Assembly (NCBI GenBank): GCA_038207625.1
Contig: JBBQZO010000016.1
Span: 1 to 64,000, forward strand
Direction of reading: 5' to 3'
Source: JBBQZO01 sp038207625
Lineage (GTDB): Bacteria > Pseudomonadota > Gammaproteobacteria > Burkholderiales > Burkholderiaceae_D
Length of the DNA: 64,000 nt
In this document: positions 18,945 to 27,423 of the stretch, piece by piece
How positions within the stretch are numbered: the first letter of the stretch is position 1
Layout of the letters: every line of letters begins with the position of its first letter
Translations under genes and position numbers: made by a program
The notes under the pieces: generated by a model
Seen by the model: only the letters and a program-made list of their open reading frames with translations
Told to the model about the DNA's origin: nothing
Database searches by the model: none

Positions 18945-20231
18945 TCACCCTGCCCGTTTTCGGGCGGCGAGCAGGGGGGCCAACAACCAGTCGAGCAGAG
19001 AGCGCTCTTCCAGTACTAAATCGGCAGACAAGCGCATCCCGGGCGAGAGCGGCCAACTGCGGCCGTAAGCGACCAAGGCGGCTCGCTCAAGCGTGACGCG
19101 AATGCGGAACAATTGTTCGCGTGCATCGACCGGGATCGGTAATTCGGACGGCATCACGGGAGCGCGGGAGATGTCGCGCACCACGCCGTGGCCAACGCCG
19201 AAACCTTGGAAGGGGAAGGCGTCGTACATGATCCTGACCTTGGTGCCGGCATGCACCCGCCCGATCGCACGCGAGGGCGCCCACAGTTCGACCTCCAGCG
19301 CGCTGGTGTCGCCCGCCCGACCTTGCGGGACGATCACGGCCAGCGTTTGATTCGGCAGCACCGGCGCGCCCTCGCGCACCTGCAGCGCGGTGACGACGCC
19401 GTCGCGCGCCGAACTGAGGTGATCAGCAAGGCTCGCTTCGCTATTGATGCGGCGCTCATTCCGTTGCGCATTCGCCGCCGCCGCATCGACCTGGACGATT
19501 TTTTCCTCGGCAACGAGGCGCGCCGTTTGCGCGTTCAGTTGCTCGTCCAGGTTGCGTTGCTGCGCACTTTCGCGCTCGAGGCTGGCCAGGTTCTGGCGCG
19601 TAGCGAGCAGGTCGTCATCGCGAGCACGTATCGTGATGGCCGCCATCAGTCCTTGCTGCCCTAGCGTATGGACCGCGTTCACCGTTTGCTGTTGGATCTG
19701 TACGCGCGCCTGCTGCAAATTGCGTGCTTCGGCTAGCTTGGCGAGGTCGGTGCCGATACCACGGCGGCGCGCGCTGATTTCGTCGCGTTGGCGGCGCAGT
19801 TGTTCGAGCCGCGCGCCGGTTTGCGCATCCTGTGCGCGCACTTGTTCCTGCAGGCTGAGTCGCAGCGCGTCGGCCAGCGAGTCGCCGTCGCGCAAGTTCG
19901 GGGCCGACGAGATCGCAATCAATTCCTGCCCGGCATGAACGGTTTGTCCCTCCTGCACCAACACCTGAAGGGCGATGCCGCCCCGGCTGGACGCGATCCG
20001 CAGGGCGCCGTCGATCGGCGTCACCTGTCCCGGCACCGATTCCTTGCGCGCATAGTGCGCAGTACCGACGAACCCCATCGCACATAGAAACAGGGTGGCG
20101 AAAAACGCCGTGATGAGCCAGCCGCCTACCCCCAAGGAGGTGATCGGGGCGCCGAGCTGGGAGCGTGCCGCGGCGATGGCTTCGGGACGCAATAACTGGT
20201 CTAGCCGGGTGGTGTCTGCGTGCCCGCTCAT
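18945..20231 (-). CDS. HlyD/CvaA-like membrane fusion protein
   Basis: Periplasmic adaptor joining an ABC exporter to an outer-membrane channel. The 428 residues have a short cytoplasmic N-terminus, one membrane helix (about 33-55), a lipoyl half-motif around GGIALQVLVQEGQTVHAGQ, a long coiled-coil rich in Gln/Arg/Glu (about 115-270), the second lipoyl half and a beta-barrel part. This is the CvaA-type layout found with peptidase-containing exporters. ATG 20231 lacks a ribosome site, but overlaps the TGA of a small open frame (ATGA). The GG-leader gene follows 22 bases downstream. Confidence 0.9.
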   Translation of the reverse strand: MSGHADTTRLDQLLRPEAIAAARSQLGAPITSLGVGGWLITAFFATLFLCAMGFVGTAHYARKESVPGQVTPIDGALRIASSRGGIALQVLVQEGQTVHAGQELIAISSAPNLRDGDSLADALRLSLQEQVRAQDAQTGARLEQLRRQRDEISARRRGIGTDLAKLAEARNLQQARVQIQQQTVNAVHTLGQQGLMAAITIRARDDDLLATRQNLASLERESAQQRNLDEQLNAQTARLVAEEKIVQVDAAAANAQRNERRINSEASLADHLSSARDGVVTALQVREGAPVLPNQTLAVIVPQGRAGDTSALEVELWAPSRAIGRVHAGTKVRIMYDAFPFQGFGVGHGVVRDISRAPVMPSELPIPVDAREQLFRIRVTLERAALVAYGRSWPLSPGMRLSADLVLEERSLLDWLLAPLLAARKRAG

Positions 20232-20428
20232 GCCAGCGTGGCGGCCGCGCCGCGCCGCCCCGTTTGACCCACAGCGCCAGTGTGCGCGGCGCCCGCAGTG
20301 CCGGCGTGCGCGGCCGGCGCGATGCATCGCGGCGTGGCGCATCGGCGCCGACCCAGCCGGCGCGGCACGGCGCATCCGATGGCGTGGTGGTGCTGGTGGC
20401 CGGTGCTGGAAAATGCATTGAGTGACAT
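20228..20428 (-). CDS. Possible 66-aa leader ORF overlapping the adaptor start
   Basis: A minus-strand frame from ATG 20428 (MSLNAFSSTGHQHHH) ends in TGA overlapping the adaptor ATG by four bases. The product is Ala/Gly/Arg/His-rich with four cysteines, and no family is recognised. Support is only the overlap and the lack of a ribosome site for the adaptor. High local GC makes chance open frames common, so it may not be real. Confidence 0.22.
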   Translation of the reverse strand: MSLNAFSSTGHQHHHAIGCAVPRRLGRRRCATPRCIAPAAHAGTAGAAHTGAVGQTGRRGAAATLA

Positions 20429-20687
20429 ATTTGTATTCGGACAAAGTGGTGTGATTGGCAATTTATCACGCGACCTCCAAGCTCCCCATCGATACATGGA
20501 GGTTGTGCCGATTCAGGCCGGAATCGACAGCGATATCGGCCAGGATTGGGTTCGATTTGCCCGCTGGCGCCTACCGCGCGGCGCCGCACAGAGCGCACGG
20601 GCCTTGAACTCGACGGGCCGGGGCCTGTCCAAGTCACAAGGGGACGGCGCGCCGCGCACGTCGCTCACGCATTATCGGAGGAACACC
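20232..20687. promoter_or_regulatory. Divergent region between the secretion cluster and hsp20
   Basis: Apart from the doubtful 66-codon frame, no gene is seen. The 20270-20400 part is very GC-rich with many short inverted repeats, whereas 20415-20475 is AT-rich and probably holds the minus-strand promoter of the secretion cluster. A CTTGAA at 20603-20608, like a sigma-32 -35 box, precedes hsp20, but no clear matching -10 is seen. Confidence 0.35.
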
Positions 20688-21146
20688 ATGAGCGAATTGA
20701 ACCTGCACGATGGCGCGCGCGCCATCGGTGCGCTGATGCGCAACGCGCTGCGCCCTGTGCAACGCGCGCGACGGCCTGCGGGCACATCGGCCGACGCCGC
20801 CCCGCCATCCGAGCAGGCGAGCGGCGCGATACCCGTCGACGTGGTGGAAAGCGACTCTGAATACGTGCTGTATGCCAGCTTGCCGGGCGTGGCCAAAGAT
20901 GATGTCGGCGTGCGGGTGGACGGGCGCAAGGTATGTCTGTCGGCCCGCTGCAAGGGCGATGCGTCGGCCGGCGCGGCGGCGCGGGTGCTGGCGCACGAGC
21001 GCTTCGTCGGCCGGCTGGCGCGCACCCTCACCATGCCCGACGATATCGACGAGGACAATGCCAAGGCCAGGCTGGAGGACGGCGTGTTGCAGCTGCGTTT
21101 GCCGCGCAAGAAAACCGGGCGGGCCAGGAATATCGCGCTGAGCTAG
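20688..21146 (+). CDS. Hsp20-family small heat-shock protein
   Basis: ATP-independent holdase chaperone. The 152-residue protein has an Arg/Ala-rich N-terminal arm and an alpha-crystallin domain from about residue 45 (IPVDVVESDSEYVLYASLPGV) to 142, with the ARLEDGVLQLRLPRK strand typical of the family. The C-terminal I-x-I/V anchoring motif is replaced by NIALS. ATG 20688 is preceded by CGGAGG. It converges on the sensor kinase gene. Confidence 0.88.
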   Translation: MSELNLHDGARAIGALMRNALRPVQRARRPAGTSADAAPPSEQASGAIPVDVVESDSEYVLYASLPGVAKDDVGVRVDGRKVCLSARCKGDASAGAAARVLAHERFVGRLARTLTMPDDIDEDNAKARLEDGVLQLRLPRKKTGRARNIALS

Positions 21147-21189
21147 GCGGGCGTGCAAGGGAACGCGCGATCGGGTCGGCGTGGCGCGC

Positions 21190-21210
21190 GGGCTGGCCGT
21201 CGGCCGGCCC
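21190..21210. terminator. Weak hairpin between hsp20 and the sensor kinase gene
   Basis: GGGCTGGCC (21190-21198) pairs with GGCCGGCCC (21202-21210), with one G-U pair. Only GTTTG follows, so it is at best a weak terminator for hsp20. Confidence 0.35.
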
Positions 21211-21242
21211 GTTTGCGCCGCTGCAGGTCCCCAGCTGGTCCC

Positions 21243-23243
21243 CTACAGGTTCTTGCCCGGCTCGCGCAGCGGCGCCACGTGCGGAATCACCAGCCGGATC
21301 GTGGTGCCGTGGCCCACTTCGGTTTCGATCGCAATGCGCCCGCCCAGCACGCTGGTGACGATGTTGTAGACGATGTTCATGCCCAGGCCGGTGCCGCCTT
21401 GCCCCATCTTGGTGGTGAAGAAGGGGTCGAACACATGGTGCAGCACCTCGTCGGGCATGCCCACGCCGTCGTCGATGAACAGGATTTCGATATCGCCCTC
21501 GTGGCCCGCGCTGGCGCGGATCGTGATGGCGGCCGCGCTGCGCTCCTCGAAGGCGTGGATCAGCGCATTGTTGATCAGGTTGTTGATCACCTGGCACAGG
21601 CTGCCGGGATAGGAATTGAGCTGGAAGGTGCCCTGCACGTCCAGCCGGCTGGAGCAGTTGGCGCGTCGCAGGCGCGGCGCGAACGTGGCCAGCGTGTCGT
21701 CAAGCACATTGTGCAGGTCGAACACGCGGCGCTGGTCGTTGGTCTGGTCCACCGCCACCTGCTTGAACGAGGCGATCAGGTTGGCCGCCTTGTGCAGCGA
21801 ACCGGAGATGAGCCCGCTGGCCAGCGCCACGTCATGCAGATGCTCATTGAGCATCGAGCGCTTGAGCGCGCCGTCGGCCACCCGGTGCTGGAATTCATTG
21901 ACCCGGTCCGACAGCGTCGTGGCGGCCAGCAGGCTGTTGCCGATCGGCGTGTTCAGTTCATGCGCGATGCCGGCCACCAGCGAGCCCAGCGAGGCCATCT
22001 TCTCGGCCGAAATAAGCTCGTTCTGGGTGCGCTGCAGCGTCTGCAGCGCGTGCGACAGGTCGGCGTTGGCCCGTTCGAGCGCGGTCGAGCGCTCGCGCAC
22101 CCGCGTCTCGAGCGAGGTGTTCAAATCTTTCAACGCGCGCTTGGCATTGAGCTCCTCGGTCAGGTCGAGCAGCGCCCAGATGACCGCCTGCTGGCCGTCC
22201 AGCGTCAAGGTCGACGACCAGATCGCCACGTCGCCCAGCCGTCCGTCCACCAGCAGCACTTTGGCGATCTCTCCTTGCACGACGCCGTCGCGGTAATAGA
22301 TGTCCCAGATGCGCGCGCGCTCGGCGGCACTGGCCCAAAAGCCCAGTTCGGCGCCGTTCTTGCCGGGCGCTGCGCGGTGCTCGCGCCCGAACACGCGCGT
22401 GAGCGTCTGGTTGGTGGCCAGCAAGGTGCCGCTCTTGTCGGTGACCGACAGCGACACCGGGGCCGTGTCGAACAGGATCTTGAAGCGCACCTCCGATTCG
22501 CGCAGGCGCTGTTCGGCGTGCTCGAGCTGGTCGATGCGTTCGCGCAGCGCGCCGCTCATGGTGTTGAGGGAGTGCGAAAACACTTCCAGCTCGTCGCCGC
22601 CGTGTTCGGGCAGCGTGGCCGCGAAGTCGCCGCGCGCCAGCCGCATCGACTGGCCGGTGAGTGCCGTCAGGCGTCGCCCAATGCCGCTGGTGAAGACGTA
22701 AAACAGCAACAGGCCGAGCAGGAAGCCGACAACCGAGATCAGGCCGCCCTGGCGCAGCACGTCGTTGCGCGCGGCCGCCAGTTCCGTCGTCGACACGCCA
22801 AAGTGCAGTGAGCCGACCAGGTTGTCCTTGAGCAGCAGCGGCGCGCGCGCATGCAGCAGCGCGCCGCTCAGATCTGTTTGCAGGCCATGGTCGATCAGCT
22901 TGTCGGGGTGAGCGAAGCGCGCGCGCAAGTCGGCCGGCATGCCGCCCACCTGCAGCAGCGGCATGCCGGTGTCGTCCAGAATGGCGATGTAGCGCACGAA
23001 GCTGTCGCGCGGGTCGGCCAGCATTTCGGCCAGATAGGGACGGATTTCAGCCAGCCGCCCACTGCTTGAATAGGGACTGAGCGACAGGTTCAGGGTCACC
23101 GCGTATTCGTGCGCGACCCGGTAGGCGTTCTTGGCAACGGCCTGGTCCATCAGACGCAGGCTGTTCCAGATCAGCAGGCAGACCACCAGCGCCTGCACGA
23201 CGCCGCTCAAGATGAGAAACTTGGCCCGCAAAGACAGATTCAA
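21243..23243 (-). CDS. Membrane sensor histidine kinase (HAMP-PAS-HisKA-HATPase)
   Basis: The 666 residues comprise a membrane helix (about 9-29), a periplasmic sensor region (30-160), a second helix (165-185), HAMP (186-240), PAS (about 250-365), a coiled coil, the phosphoacceptor His428 in GIAHELNTP, and an ATPase domain with NNLINNAL, DDGVGMP and GGTGLGMNI. No response regulator is adjacent. The start is TTG 23243 with AGGGAG seven bases before it. It is the last gene after a porin-like protein and a PstS-like binding protein, suggesting the three share a signal. Confidence 0.92.
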   Translation of the reverse strand: MNLSLRAKFLILSGVVQALVVCLLIWNSLRLMDQAVAKNAYRVAHEYAVTLNLSLSPYSSSGRLAEIRPYLAEMLADPRDSFVRYIAILDDTGMPLLQVGGMPADLRARFAHPDKLIDHGLQTDLSGALLHARAPLLLKDNLVGSLHFGVSTTELAAARNDVLRQGGLISVVGFLLGLLLFYVFTSGIGRRLTALTGQSMRLARGDFAATLPEHGGDELEVFSHSLNTMSGALRERIDQLEHAEQRLRESEVRFKILFDTAPVSLSVTDKSGTLLATNQTLTRVFGREHRAAPGKNGAELGFWASAAERARIWDIYYRDGVVQGEIAKVLLVDGRLGDVAIWSSTLTLDGQQAVIWALLDLTEELNAKRALKDLNTSLETRVRERSTALERANADLSHALQTLQRTQNELISAEKMASLGSLVAGIAHELNTPIGNSLLAATTLSDRVNEFQHRVADGALKRSMLNEHLHDVALASGLISGSLHKAANLIASFKQVAVDQTNDQRRVFDLHNVLDDTLATFAPRLRRANCSSRLDVQGTFQLNSYPGSLCQVINNLINNALIHAFEERSAAAITIRASAGHEGDIEILFIDDGVGMPDEVLHHVFDPFFTTKMGQGGTGLGMNIVYNIVTSVLGGRIAIETEVGHGTTIRLVIPHVAPLREPGKNL

Positions 23244-23310
23244 AAGTGCTCCCTGAAGGTGGCAACGCCGGCGTCACCGGGGTGTCGTACGCGACGCCGG
23301 CACGCCAGTC

Positions 23311-23718
23311 TCAAGGAATAGAGAGTATCACTTTCACCGTGTCGTCGACCGCCGATTTGTCGATGTAGGCGATGGCCGTCGGGTCGGCTGCCACCGCTTT
23401 CTTCACTTCGGAACTGGAGTTGTACTCCTTGGGCGGGCTGCCCTTGCCGGTAAACACGATCTTCGACCAGATCGCCTTGACCTGCGAGCTGTCCTTGCCC
23501 GTCACCTTCTGGTAGAACTCGGCGCGGATGGCCGAGCTGTCGGACTGGTCGATCGGGGTGAACATGCTCGATTTGCCGAGAAAGAACTGCGACGCCTGTT
23601 CGGCGAACATGCGCGTGGCAGGGTTCTTCGGATTGACGACGACGACGATTTCGGCGCATGCGAGGCTGGCGACGGACAGTGCGGAGCATGCCAGCAGGGC
23701 TTGAATGAGACGTTTCAT
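23311..23718 (-). CDS. Small PstS-like periplasmic binding protein
   Basis: The 135-residue product has a signal peptide (MKRLIQALLACSALS..., likely cut after ACA) and a mature part resembling the N-terminal lobe of PstS-like phosphate-binding proteins: VVVNPKNPATRMFAEQASQFFLG, with later SSSEVKKAVAADPTAIAYI. It is about half the length of full PstS, so it is probably a one-lobe sensor or accessory binding protein rather than a transporter subunit. AAGGAG lies six bases before ATG 23718. It is 10 bp downstream of the porin-like gene and 67 bp upstream of the kinase. Confidence 0.8.
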   Translation of the reverse strand: MKRLIQALLACSALSVASLACAEIVVVVNPKNPATRMFAEQASQFFLGKSSMFTPIDQSDSSAIRAEFYQKVTGKDSSQVKAIWSKIVFTGKGSPPKEYNSSSEVKKAVAADPTAIAYIDKSAVDDTVKVILSIP

Positions 23719-23728
23719 TATGTGCTCC

Positions 23729-24949
23729 TTAAAAGACGGCATCAACGGCGATGCCAAGCACGGTGACCGCGCTGGTCAAGCCGGCGGCAGGCCCGAAAAT
23801 GAGCGAGCCGGTTTTCTTTTGCGGGCTGACCCGGTCGATCTGCACCTTCAGCGCAAGCGACTTGGCGAAGTCCCAGCGCACGCCGATCAGGTCGGTTTTT
23901 TGCTCTGCGGTGGTCAAGAAGCCCGTATCGACGGCGGCGAACAGCGCTCCCGAGCTGGGGAAGCCGGGCGGTAAGGTGACCGAACGTCCGGCCTGCTTCA
24001 GCGCGGAATGGGCGTAGTAGGGCAGCACTTTGCCGACCCGGTAACCGAGCATCGCGTACCACGCGTTATTGTCGGGCACGTAGACCGGCTCGCCGGCGCG
24101 GCGCTGGCCGTATTCGGCCTGGCCGATGATGTTGTTCCAGTCCATCGTCGCGCCCACGGCGGTGAAGCTGATCTTCTTGCCGTCGGCCAGGCCAAGGTCA
24201 TGGCCCAACTGGGCGAAGCCGACCGCGCTGACGGTCTTGGTGACGCTGTTGAGCGCGGCCACGTCGTCGCTGGTCAGGTGCGTCGTCAGGTGGGCGAAAC
24301 GCACCAGGAAAGGGCCGTTCTCGGCGCTCATGCTAATGCCAACCAGCGGCGCGCGAAAGGTCGCCACGGAACCGCCGCCGGCGGCGATGAACAGCTTGCC
24401 GGTCGATACGCCGGCGGCCACACTGGCCGAGATCACCGTGTCGCCAAAGGAATGCTGGTAGCTCAGATCGGCACCGTCGGCGTTTTCGATCGGCGCCTGG
24501 CTGTACAGTTCGATCGGTGGACGGATCATCGTGTTGGCGTAGCCGACGTTCTGGTAGTCCGAGATCATGAAGCCGGGCAGCACCACGCGTCCGACGCGCA
24601 CATTGAAGTCGTCATTGACCTTCATCTTCAGGAACGCCCAGGTCAGCTCGGTCGTGAAAGTAGGGCTGGTGTTCTTGCGCGTGAGCACCTGGACGGTGCC
24701 GCTGAGCCAGTCGTTGGCCTTGTAAGTCGCCTGCAGGCCCAGGTTGCTGTCGGTGCCGATGCCGGCCGTCTGGGTGACGCCCTTGGCCTGGTTGTAGCGG
24801 GTGAACTCGGCCAGATCGGTGTCGGTGCGCGCCACACCGAGCGTGCCGAAGCCGCCGATGGTCAGGTTACCGTCCCCCATCGTGGCGGCCTGGGCCGTCA
24901 AGACCGCGAATTGCGCACTGACGAGCACGCACAGTAGTTTCATTTTCAT
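23729..24949 (-). CDS. Porin-like outer-membrane protein
   Basis: Probable beta-barrel channel of 406 residues with a signal peptide (MKMKLLCVLVSAQFAVLTAQA) and a mature start GNLTIGGFGTLGVARTD, then alternating amphipathic strands and a C-terminal Phe (VDAVF), as expected for outer-membrane barrels recognised by the BAM machinery. It differs from the common Gram-negative porin family by its N-terminal pattern, and is closer to DcaP/O-family-like porins. Substrate unknown. It is the first gene of the operon with the binding protein and the kinase. Confidence 0.8.
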   Translation of the reverse strand: MKMKLLCVLVSAQFAVLTAQAATMGDGNLTIGGFGTLGVARTDTDLAEFTRYNQAKGVTQTAGIGTDSNLGLQATYKANDWLSGTVQVLTRKNTSPTFTTELTWAFLKMKVNDDFNVRVGRVVLPGFMISDYQNVGYANTMIRPPIELYSQAPIENADGADLSYQHSFGDTVISASVAAGVSTGKLFIAAGGGSVATFRAPLVGISMSAENGPFLVRFAHLTTHLTSDDVAALNSVTKTVSAVGFAQLGHDLGLADGKKISFTAVGATMDWNNIIGQAEYGQRRAGEPVYVPDNNAWYAMLGYRVGKVLPYYAHSALKQAGRSVTLPPGFPSSGALFAAVDTGFLTTAEQKTDLIGVRWDFAKSLALKVQIDRVSPQKKTGSLIFGPAAGLTSAVTVLGIAVDAVF

Positions 24950-25061
24950 CGTCACTTCCCCAAGTTGAACTGCCATCGATGTGCTTGCGTTGCGCCGGGA
25001 TGCTGGGTGATCGCCGGCTCTCGGTTGTCCATTGGTAGGGACATTCGGGCGGCGCATTTCT

Positions 25062-25090
25062 ATAAAATAATCCCAATTCGCTGACCACAA
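25062..25090 (-). promoter_or_regulatory. Possible promoter of the porin operon
   Basis: On the minus strand TTGTGG (25090-25085) is followed after 17 bases by TTTTAT (25067-25062). The surrounding AT-rich block stands out in the 350-bp divergent gap 24950-25299, which otherwise contains no gene. Confidence 0.35.
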
Positions 25091-25262
25091 GTGTGAAATT
25101 AGTGTTTTTGACGGAATCAATTGAAAACTGTGGTTTTTTTGTTGCTGACAGGCTAGATGCTGCGCTCGCAGCAAGTTTGCCGCTGTGCCAGCATTGCCGC
25201 AACGGCGGCGGCGCGCCCGGCCGGCATTCGTGGCTGCGCCGTGCGTCGTGCCCCACAGGCGG

Positions 25263-25268
25263 TACAAT
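25263..25268 (+). promoter_or_regulatory. Possible -10 of argJ
   Basis: TACAAT at 25263-25268 lies 31 bases before ATG 25300. The -35 region is not recognisable. Confidence 0.4.
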
Positions 25269-25299
25269 ATGCGCTCCGATTCCCCTCTCAGAGAAAATA

Positions 25300-26538
25300 A
25301 TGGCCGTTAACTCCCCCCTGCCTGTCGCCGCCGACCTGAAACCGATTGCCGGCGTCGAGATCGGCTTCGCCGAAGCCGGTATCAAAAAGCCCAACCGCAA
25401 GGACGTGCTGGTGCTCAAGCTGGCGGAGGGCGCCAGCGTGGCCGGCGTATTCACCAAGAACCGTTTCTGCGCCGCGCCTGTACAGTTGTGCAAGAGCCAT
25501 CTGGCTGGTGTCACGGCGGGCGGCAAGGCGATCCGCGCGCTGCTGGTCAACACCGGCAACGCCAACGCCGGCACGGGCGAACCAGGGCTGGCCAATGCCA
25601 AGTCCACCTGCGTCGCGCTGGGCGCGCTGCTGGGCTGCACGGCCGAGCAAATTCTGCCGTTTTCGACCGGCGTGATTCTCGAGCCGCTGCCGGTCGAGCG
25701 GGTCATCAAGGGCTTGCCGCAGGCCGTGGCCAGCTTCAAAGCGGACAACTGGTACAACGCGGCCGAAGCGATCATGACCACCGACACCCAGCCCAAGGCC
25801 GCCTCGCGCACTGTCGTCATCGACGGCCACACGGTGGTGATGACGGGCATCAGCAAGGGCGCCGGCATGATCAAGCCGAACATGGCCACCATGCTGGGCT
25901 ATCTGGCGTTCGACGCCAAGGTCGCCCAGCCGGTGCTCGACGTGCTGGTGCGCCACGCGGCCGACCACTCGTTCAACTGCATCACCATCGACGGCGACAC
26001 CTCGACCAACGACTCGTTCATGCTGATCGCCGGCGGCGCCGGCAGCCTGGTAGTCGACTCCGTCGACAGCCCCGCTTATCCGGCGCTGCGCGACGCCGTC
26101 ACCGATCTGGCGCGCCTGCTGGCCCAGATGATCGTGCGCGACGGCGAAGGCGCCACCAAGTTCATCACCGTCACCGTCGAGCAGGGCAAGGATGCCGACG
26201 AGTGCCGCAAGGTGGCCTATTCGATCGCCCATTCGCCGCTGGTGAAGACGGCATTTTTCGCCTCCGATCCTAATCTGGGCCGCATTCTGTGCGCGATCGG
26301 CTACGCCGGCATCGACGACCTGGATGTGAGCCGGCTCGACATGTACCTCGACGATGTGTGGGTGGCCAAGAACGGCGGTCGCCATCCCGACTACCAGGAG
26401 GCGGACGGCCAGCGCGTGATGCAGCAAAGCGAAATCACCATCCGCGTCAAGCTTGCGCGTGGTGATGCTGCCGCCACCGTCTGGACCTGCGACCTGTCGC
26501 ACGAGTACGTGACGATCAACGCCGATTACCGCTCGTAA
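25300..26538 (+). CDS. argJ: Bifunctional ornithine acetyltransferase / N-acetylglutamate synthase
   Basis: Cytoplasmic enzyme recycling the acetyl group in arginine synthesis by moving it from N-acetylornithine to glutamate. The 412-residue proenzyme has the self-cleavage motif KPNMATMLGYL, with Thr as the new N-terminal nucleophile of the beta chain, and an N-terminal NTGNANAGTG oxyanion segment. The C-terminus ends HEYVTINADYRS as in other ArgJ proteins. ATG 25300 was preferred over upstream frames because these lie in the promoter region. The next gene begins nine bases later. Confidence 0.96.
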   Translation: MAVNSPLPVAADLKPIAGVEIGFAEAGIKKPNRKDVLVLKLAEGASVAGVFTKNRFCAAPVQLCKSHLAGVTAGGKAIRALLVNTGNANAGTGEPGLANAKSTCVALGALLGCTAEQILPFSTGVILEPLPVERVIKGLPQAVASFKADNWYNAAEAIMTTDTQPKAASRTVVIDGHTVVMTGISKGAGMIKPNMATMLGYLAFDAKVAQPVLDVLVRHAADHSFNCITIDGDTSTNDSFMLIAGGAGSLVVDSVDSPAYPALRDAVTDLARLLAQMIVRDGEGATKFITVTVEQGKDADECRKVAYSIAHSPLVKTAFFASDPNLGRILCAIGYAGIDDLDVSRLDMYLDDVWVAKNGGRHPDYQEADGQRVMQQSEITIRVKLARGDAAATVWTCDLSHEYVTINADYRS

Positions 26539-26547
26539 GGCGGCGCC

Positions 26548-27423
26548 ATGACGCCACTTGAACAGTTCCTGCGGCGCGCCGAAGCCTTGCTCGAGCGCGT
26601 GGAGACGCTGTTGCCGTCCGCTGCCCGCGAGCCGGACTGGAAACGCGGTTTCGCTTTTCGCTGGCGCAAGCGCGCCAATGGCGCGGCCAGCTACCTGCAG
26701 CCGGTCGCGCACGTCTCCCGGATCGCGCTGTCGGACCTGCACAACATCGTCGCGCAAAAGGCCCAGATCGAGCAGAACACCCGCCAGTTCGTGCAGCGCC
26801 GCCCGGCCAATAACGTGCTGCTGACGGGCGCGCGCGGCACCGGCAAGTCGTCCTTGATCAAGGCCTGCCTGAACCAGTTCGCCGCCGATGGTCTGCGCCT
26901 GATCGAAGTGGACAAGGACGATCTGGTCGAACTGCCCGACATCGTCGATCTGGTGGCGGGCCGCCCGGAACGCTTCATTATTTTCTGCGACGACCTGTCG
27001 TTTGAAGAAGGCGAGAGCGGCTACAAGGCGTTGAAGGTGGCGCTGGACGGCTCCATCTCGGCCCAGTCCGACAACGTGCTGATCTACGCGACGTCGAACC
27101 GGCGTCACCTGATGCCCGAGAAAATGAGCGAGAACGCCAGCTACCGGCACGGCGAGGACGGCGACCTGCATCCGGGCGAGACGGTCGAGGAGAAAGTGTC
27201 GCTGTCCGAACGGTTCGGGCTGTGGCTGTCGTTCTACCCGTTCCGCCAGGACGATTATCTGGCCATCGTGGCGCACTGGCTGGCCTCGTTCGGCTGCGAT
27301 GCGGCCCAGATCGAGGGCGCGCGCGCCGAAGCGCTGCGCTGGGCGCTGGGACGCGGCTCGCGCTCGGGCCGGGTGGCCTGGCAGTTCGCCAAGGATTTCG
27401 CCGGCAGGATGCCCGATGCGTGA
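26548..27423 (+). CDS. DUF815-family AAA ATPase
   Basis: Cytoplasmic P-loop ATPase of unknown role. The 291 residues show Walker A LTGARGTGKSSL (about 92-103), Walker B-like FIIFCDDLSFEE (about 143-154) and the sensor-1-like YATSNRRHLMPE. The gene is regularly placed between argJ and a mutT-like gene in Burkholderiales, as here. Its end overlaps the Nudix gene start by eight bases. Confidence 0.9.
   Translation: MTPLEQFLRRAEALLERVETLLPSAAREPDWKRGFAFRWRKRANGAASYLQPVAHVSRIALSDLHNIVAQKAQIEQNTRQFVQRRPANNVLLTGARGTGKSSLIKACLNQFAADGLRLIEVDKDDLVELPDIVDLVAGRPERFIIFCDDLSFEEGESGYKALKVALDGSISAQSDNVLIYATSNRRHLMPEKMSENASYRHGEDGDLHPGETVEEKVSLSERFGLWLSFYPFRQDDYLAIVAHWLASFGCDAAQIEGARAEALRWALGRGSRSGRVAWQFAKDFAGRMPDA

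Noticed and set aside
21153..22811. 552-codon plus-strand frame opposite the sensor kinase
   Set aside because: Antisense shadow; the kinase motifs on the minus strand are complete.
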